DNA of 8,684 nucleotides from Ruminococcus sp. (GTDB taxonomy: Bacteria; Bacillota; Clostridia; Oscillospirales; Ruminococcaceae). The position numbers and the translations under genes were made by a program. The DNA lies in the NCBI GenBank assembly GCA_024697705.1, contig JAILFF010000043.1:1-8684 (forward strand), given 5' to 3'. The notes under the pieces are model-generated. The model saw only the letters and a list, made by a program, of their open reading frames with translations. It was not told the DNA's origin and ran no database searches. Below are positions 1 through 6,717 of this stretch, piece by piece; position 1 is the stretch's first letter; every line of letters starts with the position of its first letter.

Positions 1-46
1 CACAGTATTCCCTGCCAACATGATATTTATTACATTCGCGCCTTTG

Positions 47-79
47 TTTGACGAAAATCGCTTCGCTCTTTCGTCCAAA
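47..79. repeat. Bulged hairpin next to the left repeat element
   Basis: TTTG-ACGAAA (47-56) pairs with TTTCGTCCAAA (69-79), giving ten base pairs with one extra C on the right arm and a 12-base loop. Its right arm runs directly into the 19-bp inverted repeat starting at 77, so it is probably part of the same composite intergenic element. No function can be assigned from the sequence. Confidence 0.5.
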
Positions 80-171
80 TAAAATCGGCAATTCACTTGT
101 TTTTGTACTGTCTTGCTGATTTATTTGCTTCTGCGTTTTTGTAGGCTTTCTTTGAATTGCCGATTTTATTT
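77..171. repeat. Left dispersed repeat with 19-bp terminal inverted repeats
   Basis: Positions 153-171 (TGAATTGCCGATTTTATTT) are the perfect reverse complement of 77-95, separated by 57 bases. A related sequence lies at the far end of the window: read on the minus strand, 155 down to 81 aligns with plus-strand 8383-8438, with one block of 27 identities in 30. The short length, terminal inverted repeats, lack of coding capacity and intergenic position resemble a MITE-like or palindromic interspersed element. This is inference, because no transposase end or target duplication was identified. Confidence 0.6.
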
Positions 172-226
172 TTGGTCGGAAATGCTGCTTGATGATTCTT
201 ATGAGTCTTGTGAGGTACGGTCTGTG

Positions 227-257
227 GGGGAAACCCTTCTGAAGAAGGGTTCTCCCC
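227..257. repeat. Long imperfect stem-loop (GGGGAAACCCTTC / GAAGGGTTCTCCCC)
   Basis: The left arm from 227 and the right arm ending at 257 form about 14 pairs with one mismatch (A232 opposite C252) around a very small loop at 240-243. No U-run follows on either strand. G-rich and C-rich stems of this style are familiar as interspersed intergenic repeats in Clostridia. That family assignment is from memory and was not searched. It could also act as a stem protecting the 3' end of the minus-strand transcript. Confidence 0.55.
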
Positions 258-258
258 T

Positions 259-276
259 GCACGAGCTTGCTCGTGC
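259..276. repeat. Compact perfect stem-loop (GCACGAG CTTG CTCGTGC)
   Basis: A perfect 7-bp stem with a CTTG loop (8 bp if the loop is counted as TT) lies one base after the stem at 227-257, so the two form a double hairpin. On the minus strand it is the first strong stem after the phosphopantetheinyl transferase stop codon, about 30 bases downstream. It has no U-tract, so a terminator role is uncertain. Confidence 0.5.
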
Positions 277-306
277 CAACCCCTTCCTAAGACTTTTGGT
301 TTGCCC

Positions 307-915
307 TCACTTTGCGTTACATTCTATGTTCAATATCAACCGCTTATTATGCGTCTCTATTCTTTTTAGCTGTTGCCATATCTCTGCTTTCGTACACACC
401 GACACCACCGCCGTTTCGTTAATAATGAACTGCGCGAACCGCCACCCATCTGCGTTCGCGCTTATCTCATCGCCGGAAAACGCAAAGCTTATGGTATTCA
501 TCGGATAGCCTATCCCCGCGCCTATCGCCTTGACAAACGCTTCCTTCAAAGTCCATATCCGAAAGAAAAGCATATCCCGCTCACCTTCCGCCGCCGCTTC
601 GAGAGCCGCCAGCTCGTCCGCAGAAAACACCCTCTGCGCTACCCGAGGACGATACTCCCGCACACATTCGCAGTCGATGCCACATTCGTCCGCGTCGGCA
701 AAACACGCACACACGCCCACTGCGTGCGATAGATTGTAGAAAATATCGGGGCGCTCCGCAAGCGAGGGCTTGCCCTGTTCGCCCAAAACGAGCGGCGTTT
801 TCTCAAAAGCATACTCCGCGCCCGCCGCCGCAAGACACTCCGTCAGCAGACCGTGCGCGTGCCGCCGCTGCTCTGCCTGCGGCACGCTTTCAAGCGATAC
901 ATACACGCTTATCAT
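307..915 (-). CDS. Sfp-type 4'-phosphopantetheinyl transferase
   Basis: Predicted cytoplasmic enzyme that moves the 4'-phosphopantetheine arm of coenzyme A onto a serine of an acyl or peptidyl carrier protein, turning apo-carrier into the active holo form. The 202-residue protein shows the family motifs in order: GKPSL (48-52), FYNLSH (59-64), GIDCE (79-83), RVFSADE (95-101) and WTLKEAFVKAIGAGI (121-135). By comparison with Sfp, D81, E83 and E125 are the Mg2+ ligands. Length is slightly below the usual 220-240 residues of Sfp-type enzymes, with a short C-terminal part. Its ATG overlaps the TGA of the upstream YitT gene by four bases (ATGA, 912-915), so translation is probably coupled and both are read from the promoter at 1873-1901. 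No carrier protein, polyketide or non-ribosomal peptide gene is visible here, so the substrate is unknown. It may be the general enzyme for fatty-acid or secondary-metabolite carriers. Confidence 0.93.
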   Translation of the reverse strand: MISVYVSLESVPQAEQRRHAHGLLTECLAAAGAEYAFEKTPLVLGEQGKPSLAERPDIFYNLSHAVGVCACFADADECGIDCECVREYRPRVAQRVFSADELAALEAAAEGERDMLFFRIWTLKEAFVKAIGAGIGYPMNTISFAFSGDEISANADGWRFAQFIINETAVVSVCTKAEIWQQLKRIETHNKRLILNIECNAK

Positions 916-1838
916 GTGCCGTCACCGTCCTCTGCTATGACCACATCATCGGGCAGGGCTTGCTGTTCGGAACGGCGTATCGCCGATGTGCTTTTGATGT
1001 GCGAACCGACTATCTCCGAAACGTCCGAGACCGTCATGAACGCCTTGTAGTCCTCGCGTCCGACGAGCCGCCGCAGCGCCGAAAGCTCGATGCGCGTCAC
1101 CACGCAGTAAACGACGGTCTTATCGCCAGAGATCAGCCCGCTGCCGGGAATAAGCGTTACCGTTCTGCCGAGCGAGCGGTAAATATCGTCGGCGATCTCT
1201 CTGCCGTGGTCGGTGATTATCATTACCGCCTTGCCCTGCTGCATACCCGTGTTGATAAGGTCTTCCACCTTCGACACGATAAAGTAAGTCATAAGGCTGT
1301 AAAGCGCACGGTCGAGCCCGAAAAGCGCTCCCGCGGTCAGGTAGATCAGCACATTTAATATAAGCACGAACTGTCCGACCGAGACATTTATTTTCCGCGA
1401 GATCATGATAGCGAGGGCTTCGGTGCCGTCGAGACAGCCGCCCGAGAGCAGCACCAACCCCACGCCGAAGCCGAGCAGAACTCCGCCGAAAACGGTCGCA
1501 AGCAGCTTATCCTGCGTGACGGTATTTTTCATGCGGCTGAAAAGGGTGAGCGCTCCCGAAAACACCGCCATTGCGGTAAGCGAGCGGAAAATGAACGAAC
1601 GTTCGAGCTTTTTCCCGCCGATGAAGACGAGCGGCAGATTAAAAGCGAGGGTAAGGGCGCTGAGCGGCAGCGGTGTTTTGGCGCTGATTATCATAGCGAT
1701 ACCTACCATACCGCCGTCCATTATCTGCGATGGGATAAGAATTTGTTCGAGGGAGAAAGCCGCAGCCGCAGCGCCGAAGCAAAGCACAAGGTATTCGACG
1801 GCGGTACGGAGGAAAGTGTTTTGGAGCTTATCGTTCAA
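912..1838 (-). CDS. YitT-family membrane protein (YitT plus DUF2179 domains)
   Basis: Integral membrane protein of the YitT family; its transport or signalling role is not established. With the start chosen here it has 308 residues: several hydrophobic helices in the first ~190, including the family motifs QIMDGG (38-43) and SGGCLDGTEALA (132-143), then a soluble C-terminal DUF2179 domain (about 204-283) with VVYCVVTRIELSALRR and EDYKAFMTVSDVSEIVG. A polar tail of ~25 residues ends the protein. The frame stays open to a GTG at 1967 and has an ATG at 1874, but that ATG directly abuts the -10 box TATAAT of a consensus promoter and would lie upstream of the transcript start. A strong AGGAGG (1849-1854) points to TTG at 1838 (10-base spacing) or TTG at 1844 (4-base spacing, 310 residues). 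Its stop overlaps the start of the phosphopantetheinyl transferase gene. Confidence 0.88.
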   Translation of the reverse strand: MNDKLQNTFLRTAVEYLVLCFGAAAAAFSLEQILIPSQIMDGGMVGIAMIISAKTPLPLSALTLAFNLPLVFIGGKKLERSFIFRSLTAMAVFSGALTLFSRMKNTVTQDKLLATVFGGVLLGFGVGLVLLSGGCLDGTEALAIMISRKINVSVGQFVLILNVLIYLTAGALFGLDRALYSLMTYFIVSKVEDLINTGMQQGKAVMIITDHGREIADDIYRSLGRTVTLIPGSGLISGDKTVVYCVVTRIELSALRRLVGREDYKAFMTVSDVSEIVGSHIKSTSAIRRSEQQALPDDVVIAEDGDGT

Positions 1839-1848
1839 TTTCAAAAGA

Positions 1849-1854
1849 CCTCCT
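1849..1854 (-). promoter_or_regulatory. Ribosome binding site that sets the YitT start
   Basis: On the minus strand AAAGGAGGT is close to a full complement of the 16S rRNA 3' end. It is followed by TTG codons at 1844 and 1838, with no ATG in range. It therefore supports a TTG start and excludes the upstream ATG at 1874. Confidence 0.75.
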
Positions 1855-1872
1855 TTGCGTAGCGATATAGAC

Positions 1873-1901
1873 ATTATAGCACAAAAAAGTAAAAATTTCA
1901 A
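1873..1901 (-). promoter_or_regulatory. Housekeeping-sigma promoter for the YitT/phosphopantetheinyl transferase unit
   Basis: On the minus strand, -35 TTGAAA (1896-1901), a 17-base spacer and -10 TATAAT (1873-1878) match the sigma-A/sigma-70 consensus at 11 of 12 positions with ideal spacing. Transcription would begin near 1866, about 12 bases before the AGGAGG. The promoter lies just after the hairpin at 1940-1975 that ends the preceding operon, so this pair is an independent unit. Confidence 0.85.
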
Positions 1902-1939
1902 TACAAACCGCAAAGCAAGGGCATATCTAAAGTGAGGGC

Positions 1940-1975
1940 AAACAGCCGCACGGGTATTGCCCCGCACGGCTGTTT
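1940..1975 (-). terminator. Terminator hairpin of the YceG-TelA-amidase operon
   Basis: A 15-bp stem (1940-1954 with 1961-1975) with a six-base loop starts 14 bases after the amidase stop codon. As minus-strand RNA all 15 positions pair, two as G-U wobbles. As plus-strand RNA the same two positions (1949/1966 and 1950/1965) are C-A mismatches, so the sequence favours folding on the minus strand. The U-tract after the minus-strand stem is weak (UUU, then GCCCUCACUUU). The plus-strand copy is followed by seven Ts, so it may also work in the other direction, against antisense transcription. Confidence 0.75.
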
Positions 1976-1989
1976 TTTTGCTGTTTTTA

Positions 1990-3219
1990 TTATTTTATCG
2001 ATTTCAATACCTTGAATCCATACGCCGCGCCTATCGCTCTCGCGTCACAAAGCGCATAATGCTTTGCAACATCGGAATTGTTCATAAACGCATAGCAGTA
2101 CGACGGTACGGTATGGAAACTGTGCTCGATAAGTATGCCGGGTACGCCGTCCTCAGCCGCCGCACGAAGCACCGCATAGTAATCGTCGCCGTTCGTCAGC
2201 ATACGGAATACTATCTTGCCCTTCTTCTTTACCGATTCGTTGTAGACGTCGAAAGCGTCCGTGCCGTAGTTCGGCAGACGGTACGTTGTGGGTCGGGCTC
2301 TCAGCCAGCTGCACGTCGGTATGCCCAGCTCCTTGTTCTTCATCGTGATATTGTAGCCCATGCGGTTCGCCATGTTCACCACAACGCCCGAGGACTGATT
2401 GTACGCCACTTTATTTACGAATACCACCGTCTTGTTGAGCGCCGTCGGCTGATGTATCGTGTCGCAGTTGTTGGCGTTCTCACTGTTGGCATTGGAATGA
2501 AGCGAGATGAACACGTCGCAGTTGTTATAATACGCCGCGTGACCTCTCGCGTTGAGCTGATTGCCGTCGTCCTGATTGGTGCTGCCGCCCAGCGTGATGT
2601 TGTCGTTTGTGCGCGTCATGTAAACGTCGATGCCGCCCTTTTTGAGATAGGTTTGCATATTCGTCGCGACGGAAAGCATCGCCTTCGCTTCGGAATAGCC
2701 GTAGGTACCGCCGTTCTTGCTCCGGAAATGCCCCGGGTCGAGACAAACCTTGATATTCGAGGCAAACTGACTTACGCCGTTCACCGCTTCGTATTTGTTG
2801 GTGTCGCTTACCTTCACGCATACGCGGTAACGGTACTGCTTCGGCGAGGAGCTCGGGAGCGTGTCGGTGTAGACATACTTGCCGTTGCCCGCGATGCCGT
2901 CGGATTTCTTGGTGACTATCGTCTGCCACTTGCCCGCAGACTCATTGAATCGCTGCAAGCCGTAAAGCCTTACCTGCGCGTCCTTCGCGTCCGACCATGC
3001 AAGTTTTATCTTGTTCGAGCTTACCTTGCTGAACGTTACGGTCTTTATCTGTACCGAAGTCTTGGTGCCCGCAGAAGGCGTTTCGGAAGGAGCCGAAGGC
3101 GAGGTCGGGATATCGGAAGGATAAATAAACGTCGCCGCCGAAGCGGGAAGGGCAAATGCGCTGCAAGCCATTACCGCCGCCGCGGTACCGGCAATAAACT
3201 TCTTTTTAAAGCTCATCAT
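1990..3219 (-). CDS. Secreted N-acetylmuramoyl-L-alanine amidase (Amidase_3) with a fibronectin III-like domain
   Basis: Predicted exported zinc enzyme that cuts the bond between N-acetylmuramic acid and L-alanine in peptidoglycan. In the 409-residue protein, residues 1-28 are a signal peptide (basic FKKK, hydrophobic stretch, ASA before A29); 32-52 are a Ser/Pro/Thr linker; about 53-140 resemble a fibronectin III-like beta domain (IKLAWSDAKDAQVRLYGLQR, YRYRVCVKV); 156-402 are the amidase. Expected zinc ligands are H164 (LDPGH), E177 (GYSEAKA) and H241 (SLHSNA), with catalytic E365 (ILIEHSFHT). About 90 residues between H241 and the last strand are longer than in compact family members, and the region has several cysteines, unusual for an exported protein. 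The ATG at 3219 follows AAGGAG by five bases and overlaps the TelA stop (ATGA, 3216-3219); the frame remains open upstream, but that part is antisense-like TelA coding sequence. It is the last gene of the operon. Confidence 0.9.
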   Translation of the reverse strand: MMSFKKKFIAGTAAAVMACSAFALPASAATFIYPSDIPTSPSAPSETPSAGTKTSVQIKTVTFSKVSSNKIKLAWSDAKDAQVRLYGLQRFNESAGKWQTIVTKKSDGIAGNGKYVYTDTLPSSSPKQYRYRVCVKVSDTNKYEAVNGVSQFASNIKVCLDPGHFRSKNGGTYGYSEAKAMLSVATNMQTYLKKGGIDVYMTRTNDNITLGGSTNQDDGNQLNARGHAAYYNNCDVFISLHSNANSENANNCDTIHQPTALNKTVVFVNKVAYNQSSGVVVNMANRMGYNITMKNKELGIPTCSWLRARPTTYRLPNYGTDAFDVYNESVKKKGKIVFRMLTNGDDYYAVLRAAAEDGVPGILIEHSFHTVPSYCYAFMNNSDVAKHYALCDARAIGAAYGFKVLKSIK

Positions 3220-4412
3220 CTGTTCTCCTTCTTGTTCGGCATATGGTACTTCGAGTTGAAGTCCTGCTTGATGATCTCCAGACGCTTCTGATCTTCGAGG
3301 CGCTTCTTGTGACCGTCCTCCTGGATACGGCGGGTCTCGTCGATGCCCGAAACGATGGTCTGCCATGTCTTTTCGAGAGTCTCGATCTGAATGGAGCTGC
3401 CCGAAGCCATTCTCGCGGTCAGCTTCGAGGTCTCGACGGTGTTGTTGGCGTTGCGGAGCAGCAGCTCGTTGGTCTTTTCGTCAAGGGCAGACATCGACTG
3501 CGCCTGAACGCGCTGTCTCTTAAGAAGCACTGCCTGAGCGAGAGCCTGCTTGAATACGGGCAGCGTTACGATGAACGCGGAGTTTATCTTTCTTACAAGG
3601 TTGTAGTTCGAGAACTCCATTGTTTTCAGCATGGGTATCGACTGCATGGCGACCATTTCAGCCATACGAAGATCCTGTACGCGCTGTTCGAGCATCATAA
3701 GCGCCTGATTGAGCGAGGTAAGCTCGAACTGTATCGACTGGTCGCCCGTAGCGTCCATGTCAGCCTGTCTCTGCGCGATGTAGGCTTCGATCTCCTTGCA
3801 GCCCTGCTCGCCCGCAAGGATATATTTTACCAGCTCATGATAGAAGTCAACGTTTGCGTCGAACATCTGATTGAGGGTCTTGTTCGATACTCTGATCTCG
3901 TCCTCGTACTTGCGCAGCTGAACGTAGATCTTGTCAACCTCGTCGCCCATGGTGTGGTACTTTTCGAGGATACGGTCAAGCTGCTTCTTCGCGTCGCTGA
4001 ACCACTTCTTGAAGCCCTTGGGGTTGTCCTGTATCTCCTCGATGTCGAACTTCTGCATGATGTTCGCAAGGGTTTTGAGCAGCTGGCTCGATTCGTCGAT
4101 CTGGCTCATGGACATATTGCGAAGCACGGCGTCGGAGGATTTCGAGATAGCCTCGGCGGTCTCCGCGCCGAAATTAACGATAGAATCAAGGTTATATACC
4201 TCGATCTGCGCGGCAAGCTTGTCCACCTCCTCGGAGTTTACCAGCTCGCGGTTCATCTGCTCTCTGTCAGCCACGATGTCGTAGGACTGCACCGCTTCGA
4301 TCTCCATCTGCGCGCCGGGGGCGGGGGCGGCGGCAGCGGTGGGGGCGGGGTTTATGGTCGGGTTAAACGCTGCGTTCTGCTGCGGTGCGGGTTTTGTGAA
4401 ATCAATTGCCAT
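3216..4412 (-). CDS. telA: TelA-family toxic anion resistance protein
   Basis: Member of the TelA/KlaA family (PF05816; B. subtilis relatives YceH and YaaN), linked to resistance to tellurite and other stresses; the biochemical activity is not known. The 398-residue protein begins with AIDFTKPAP and a Pro/Ala-rich low-complexity stretch (about 9-35). The rest is mostly helical and coiled-coil-like, with the family hallmark around 247-300: DLRMAEMVAMQSIP, then NLVRKINSAFIVTLPVFKQA. The charged C-terminal tail (360-398) ends in KYHMPNKKENR. No signal peptide or membrane helix is seen, so it should be cytoplasmic. It starts two bases after the YceG stop, its AGGAG lying in the last YceG codons with a 9-base spacing, and overlaps the amidase start by ATGA, so it is translated within a three-gene operon. 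A YceG-TelA pair is a known Ter-system arrangement. Confidence 0.93.
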   Translation of the reverse strand: MAIDFTKPAPQQNAAFNPTINPAPTAAAAPAPGAQMEIEAVQSYDIVADREQMNRELVNSEEVDKLAAQIEVYNLDSIVNFGAETAEAISKSSDAVLRNMSMSQIDESSQLLKTLANIMQKFDIEEIQDNPKGFKKWFSDAKKQLDRILEKYHTMGDEVDKIYVQLRKYEDEIRVSNKTLNQMFDANVDFYHELVKYILAGEQGCKEIEAYIAQRQADMDATGDQSIQFELTSLNQALMMLEQRVQDLRMAEMVAMQSIPMLKTMEFSNYNLVRKINSAFIVTLPVFKQALAQAVLLKRQRVQAQSMSALDEKTNELLLRNANNTVETSKLTARMASGSSIQIETLEKTWQTIVSGIDETRRIQEDGHKKRLEDQKRLEIIKQDFNSKYHMPNKKENR

Positions 4413-4414
4413 TT

Positions 4415-6706
4415 TTATTTACTCCTTTTCCTGAAAAGTGACCAGCCGGAGCCTGATTTGGCTTTCTCGGCACGTTTGCGGTTTTTCTCTGCTGCGCGGC
4501 TCAGATCGGGTACGCGCAGATCGTATTTATATTCTCCGAGCTGATGCTCGTCAAGTACCTCGCGGGTGTAATAGCTCGCCACACATCGGTAGCCCGTAGG
4601 GGCGAAGAACAGCACGTCGAAGCCCATGAGATTGAGGAATGCGGCGATTATCGCGTCCTCGGGCGGAACCATGCCCTCGCTTGTCTTGATGTAGAGAAGC
4701 TTTGGCGGTACCTTCGTGAAATCGAACGCCTGTATGCGCCGCATTATTTCAAGCGGCAGATGAAGTATCGTCGCCACGATAAGATTTTCTATGCCGTTTT
4801 CGTAGGTGCCTTTTATGAGCCGCGAATCGAGAAGCATTTCGAGCTTGTCGAGTATGCGCTCCTGCACCTCTAATCGTAAATATCCGTACTGATAGCCCGG
4901 GTGAGCTTTTATAGCGTCGCGGTAAAGTCCGCCGCGGGTGAAGAACTGCCCCGTCTGATTCATGAACGGGTTCTGCCCCTGAAGCGACAGCGGAAGCTGA
5001 CGGGTTATCACGTAGGCGTCATCGGTGACAAGGCGGCTGACGGCTTTCCAGTATTCGGAGGTGTCACCGTCCTTTACGCCCGACACCTGCGCGAACAGCA
5101 CGGGTATGCAGACCACGCCGTTATCGGTGGAGAAATTCGGGCGGAAACGGGCTTCCTCGTTCCAGAGTATCTCGATCTCCTCGTACATGGTGCGGAGCGT
5201 TATCGAATCGGCTCTGCCGTATTGCTGATTGCGGAAAAGCCCCGAGTCCTGATACATCAGCCGGTCGAGCTCGCGTTCGGCATGATATGCGGTGGTGCCG
5301 AGCCGCAGCTCCGAGACCTCGCGGGGTATCTTGTCAAGCTGCGCCGATTCCTCGTAGTGCTTGTCGAAAAGCAGCTCGTCGCGCAGCGTACAGCTGCCGC
5401 CCGCGTCGGGAATGAGTATCAGCACATCGACGGGCAGCCTTGCCATAAATTGCAGGAACAGAGCCTCGCGGTCGTCGCGCACGCTTCCGAGATAGAGTAT
5501 CTGCGCCACGTTCGGCATCGTCCAGCCGTCGAAGAGCTGCGCGTAATACCGCCGCATCCAGCAGATAAGATAAACGCCGTATATCGAAAGCTTGTTGAGC
5601 GGCTCGCCGTGACCCACCTGTATAAGCATCACATCGACAAAAGCCTTTATCATCAGCCGCTGGAGCTGCATATCGTTTGCGCGTATCTGCGCCGCCATAT
5701 CTCTTATCAGGTCTTCGGGGCGCTGATAGTTCCGTCTTATAACGCTGCCTGTCTCGCGGGGGTCGGGGTCGGGTATCTTCTCGTCGATGATAAGCGTTTT
5801 CCTGCCCATGCTTGCCGCGTCGGCGTGAAGGTGGAACACATCGTTCTGATAAGTCACCTTGCTCTCGCAGCCGAATATCCGCATGAAGCAGCTGTAATAT
5901 GTCATGCTCTCCCTGCCGCGGTCAACGAGGAGCGTCCTCGCGTCGTCGAAGCCTTCGCCCTTCATCCATGCGTTGACGCAGGGAACAACGGAAGGCGCGT
6001 CGCCGTAAAGACGGGCGCGTTCTTCCTCCTCGGCTATCTCGGTGCGGACGGCTTTGATATTGTAGCCGTCGGGGAAAGCCATCATGCCCGGCAGTTCGAG
6101 CAGGTCGCTTTTTGCCGAATTCGGGTCGAGCTTTTTGTAAGCCGCGTCGCCCCTGTACTGGAGTATAACGGCGTCGCAGCCCGAGCCCGTCAGCACCGAG
6201 AACAGCAGCAGCTCGTAGTTTGTCAGCTCGCCCTCATAGAGTATCTTCGGAACGCGGTCGCTGCCCAGAAGCACGGTTATGCGCTCGAACTTGTAGAAAA
6301 GCCAGCACATGAACTTGATATAGGCGTTTTTGAGCATACCGTCGTTCTTTCCCTCGTTCCTAAGCCCCACAAGCACCTCGTAAATCGAGCCGCCGACGGT
6401 CTCGCGGGTGTAGGGCGACATACGCGGCAGCCATTTTGAAAGATCGTTAATTATGCGCTGCTTGTCGAGCGTGAACGTAGTGCCGAGCCTTTCGGCGTAA
6501 AAGCCGATCTGTCTGTTATCGGGGTTGGGTATATTGCCCTCGATGATAACGCCGTTTTCAAGCGCCGCTTTATAGTAATCGCGGATAAATTTGCGCACGT
6601 CGTCGTTCGCGCCGTTAATGCGGTAAAAATACACGCACTGACCCGAGCGGTTTCTCAGCGGGGCAAAGAAGTCCCGAAGGTCTGTTATCTTTTTGTGTAC
6701 AAACAT
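4415..6706 (-). CDS. YceG-family protein of the Ter stress system
   Basis: Assigned to the bacterial YceG family (yceG of the B. subtilis yceCDEFGH operon), which comparative genomics places in a predicted biosynthetic module accompanying Ter proteins; no reaction has been shown as far as I know. Using the ATG at 6706 it has 763 residues, appearing soluble apart from some hydrophobic helices. Three stretches share one pattern, a hydrophobic helix, a short strand, another helix and a second strand: 127-194 (PKILYEG ... GCDAVILQY), 373-443 (AQILYLG ... VDVLILIPD) and 641-713 (PKLLYIK ... FDVLFFAPT). RPEDLIRDMA lies at 329-338. The C terminus (738-763) is very basic. The frame opens with a GTG at 6754 that has no ribosome binding site; the ATG at 6706 follows AAGGAG (6718-6723) by 11 bases and is preferred. 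First gene of the operon; TelA begins two bases after its stop. Confidence 0.85.
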   Translation of the reverse strand: MFVHKKITDLRDFFAPLRNRSGQCVYFYRINGANDDVRKFIRDYYKAALENGVIIEGNIPNPDNRQIGFYAERLGTTFTLDKQRIINDLSKWLPRMSPYTRETVGGSIYEVLVGLRNEGKNDGMLKNAYIKFMCWLFYKFERITVLLGSDRVPKILYEGELTNYELLLFSVLTGSGCDAVILQYRGDAAYKKLDPNSAKSDLLELPGMMAFPDGYNIKAVRTEIAEEEERARLYGDAPSVVPCVNAWMKGEGFDDARTLLVDRGRESMTYYSCFMRIFGCESKVTYQNDVFHLHADAASMGRKTLIIDEKIPDPDPRETGSVIRRNYQRPEDLIRDMAAQIRANDMQLQRLMIKAFVDVMLIQVGHGEPLNKLSIYGVYLICWMRRYYAQLFDGWTMPNVAQILYLGSVRDDREALFLQFMARLPVDVLILIPDAGGSCTLRDELLFDKHYEESAQLDKIPREVSELRLGTTAYHAERELDRLMYQDSGLFRNQQYGRADSITLRTMYEEIEILWNEEARFRPNFSTDNGVVCIPVLFAQVSGVKDGDTSEYWKAVSRLVTDDAYVITRQLPLSLQGQNPFMNQTGQFFTRGGLYRDAIKAHPGYQYGYLRLEVQERILDKLEMLLDSRLIKGTYENGIENLIVATILHLPLEIMRRIQAFDFTKVPPKLLYIKTSEGMVPPEDAIIAAFLNLMGFDVLFFAPTGYRCVASYYTREVLDEHQLGEYKYDLRVPDLSRAAEKNRKRAEKAKSGSGWSLFRKRSK

Positions 6707-6717
6707 TTTTTGCGTAT

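Larger units (their letters stand above)
1..306. other. Non-coding repeat-rich flank downstream of the phosphopantetheinyl transferase gene
   Basis: No convincing gene is seen here. A short open frame on the plus strand (from about 113) has no ribosome binding site, is rich in Leu, Phe, Cys and Ser, and runs antisense into the phosphopantetheinyl transferase gene, so it is not called. The stretch is a series of inverted repeats: a bulged hairpin (47-79), a 19-bp inverted repeat (77-95 with 153-171), a long stem (227-257) and a compact stem (259-276). None is followed by a clear U-tract on the minus strand, so no standard terminator for the minus-strand unit ending at 307 can be named, although the stems at 227-276 might still end or protect its transcript. 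Confidence 0.7.

Noticed and set aside
113..508. Small plus-strand open frame at the left end
   Set aside because: It overlaps the repeat stems and the phosphopantetheinyl transferase gene, and has no ribosome binding site or motif.
1957..3291. Long plus-strand open frame opposite the amidase gene
   Set aside because: It is rich in Arg, Val and Tyr, has no ribosome binding site or recognisable domain, and lies antisense to a well-supported amidase with all catalytic residues.
3220..3366. N-terminal extension of the amidase
   Set aside because: The extra 49 residues overlap TelA in another frame, have no amidase-like sequence and would bury the signal peptide. ATG 3219 has AAGGAG and an ATGA overlap.
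3243..4544. Plus-strand open frame opposite TelA
   Set aside because: It is antisense to the clearly recognisable TelA hallmark region and has a Gly run produced by the TelA Pro/Ala codons. No start signal is seen.
4901..6439. Long plus-strand open frame opposite the YceG gene
   Set aside because: The composition (high Val, Arg, His, Ala) is typical of antisense to a G+C-rich gene. No promoter, ribosome binding site or family motif is present.
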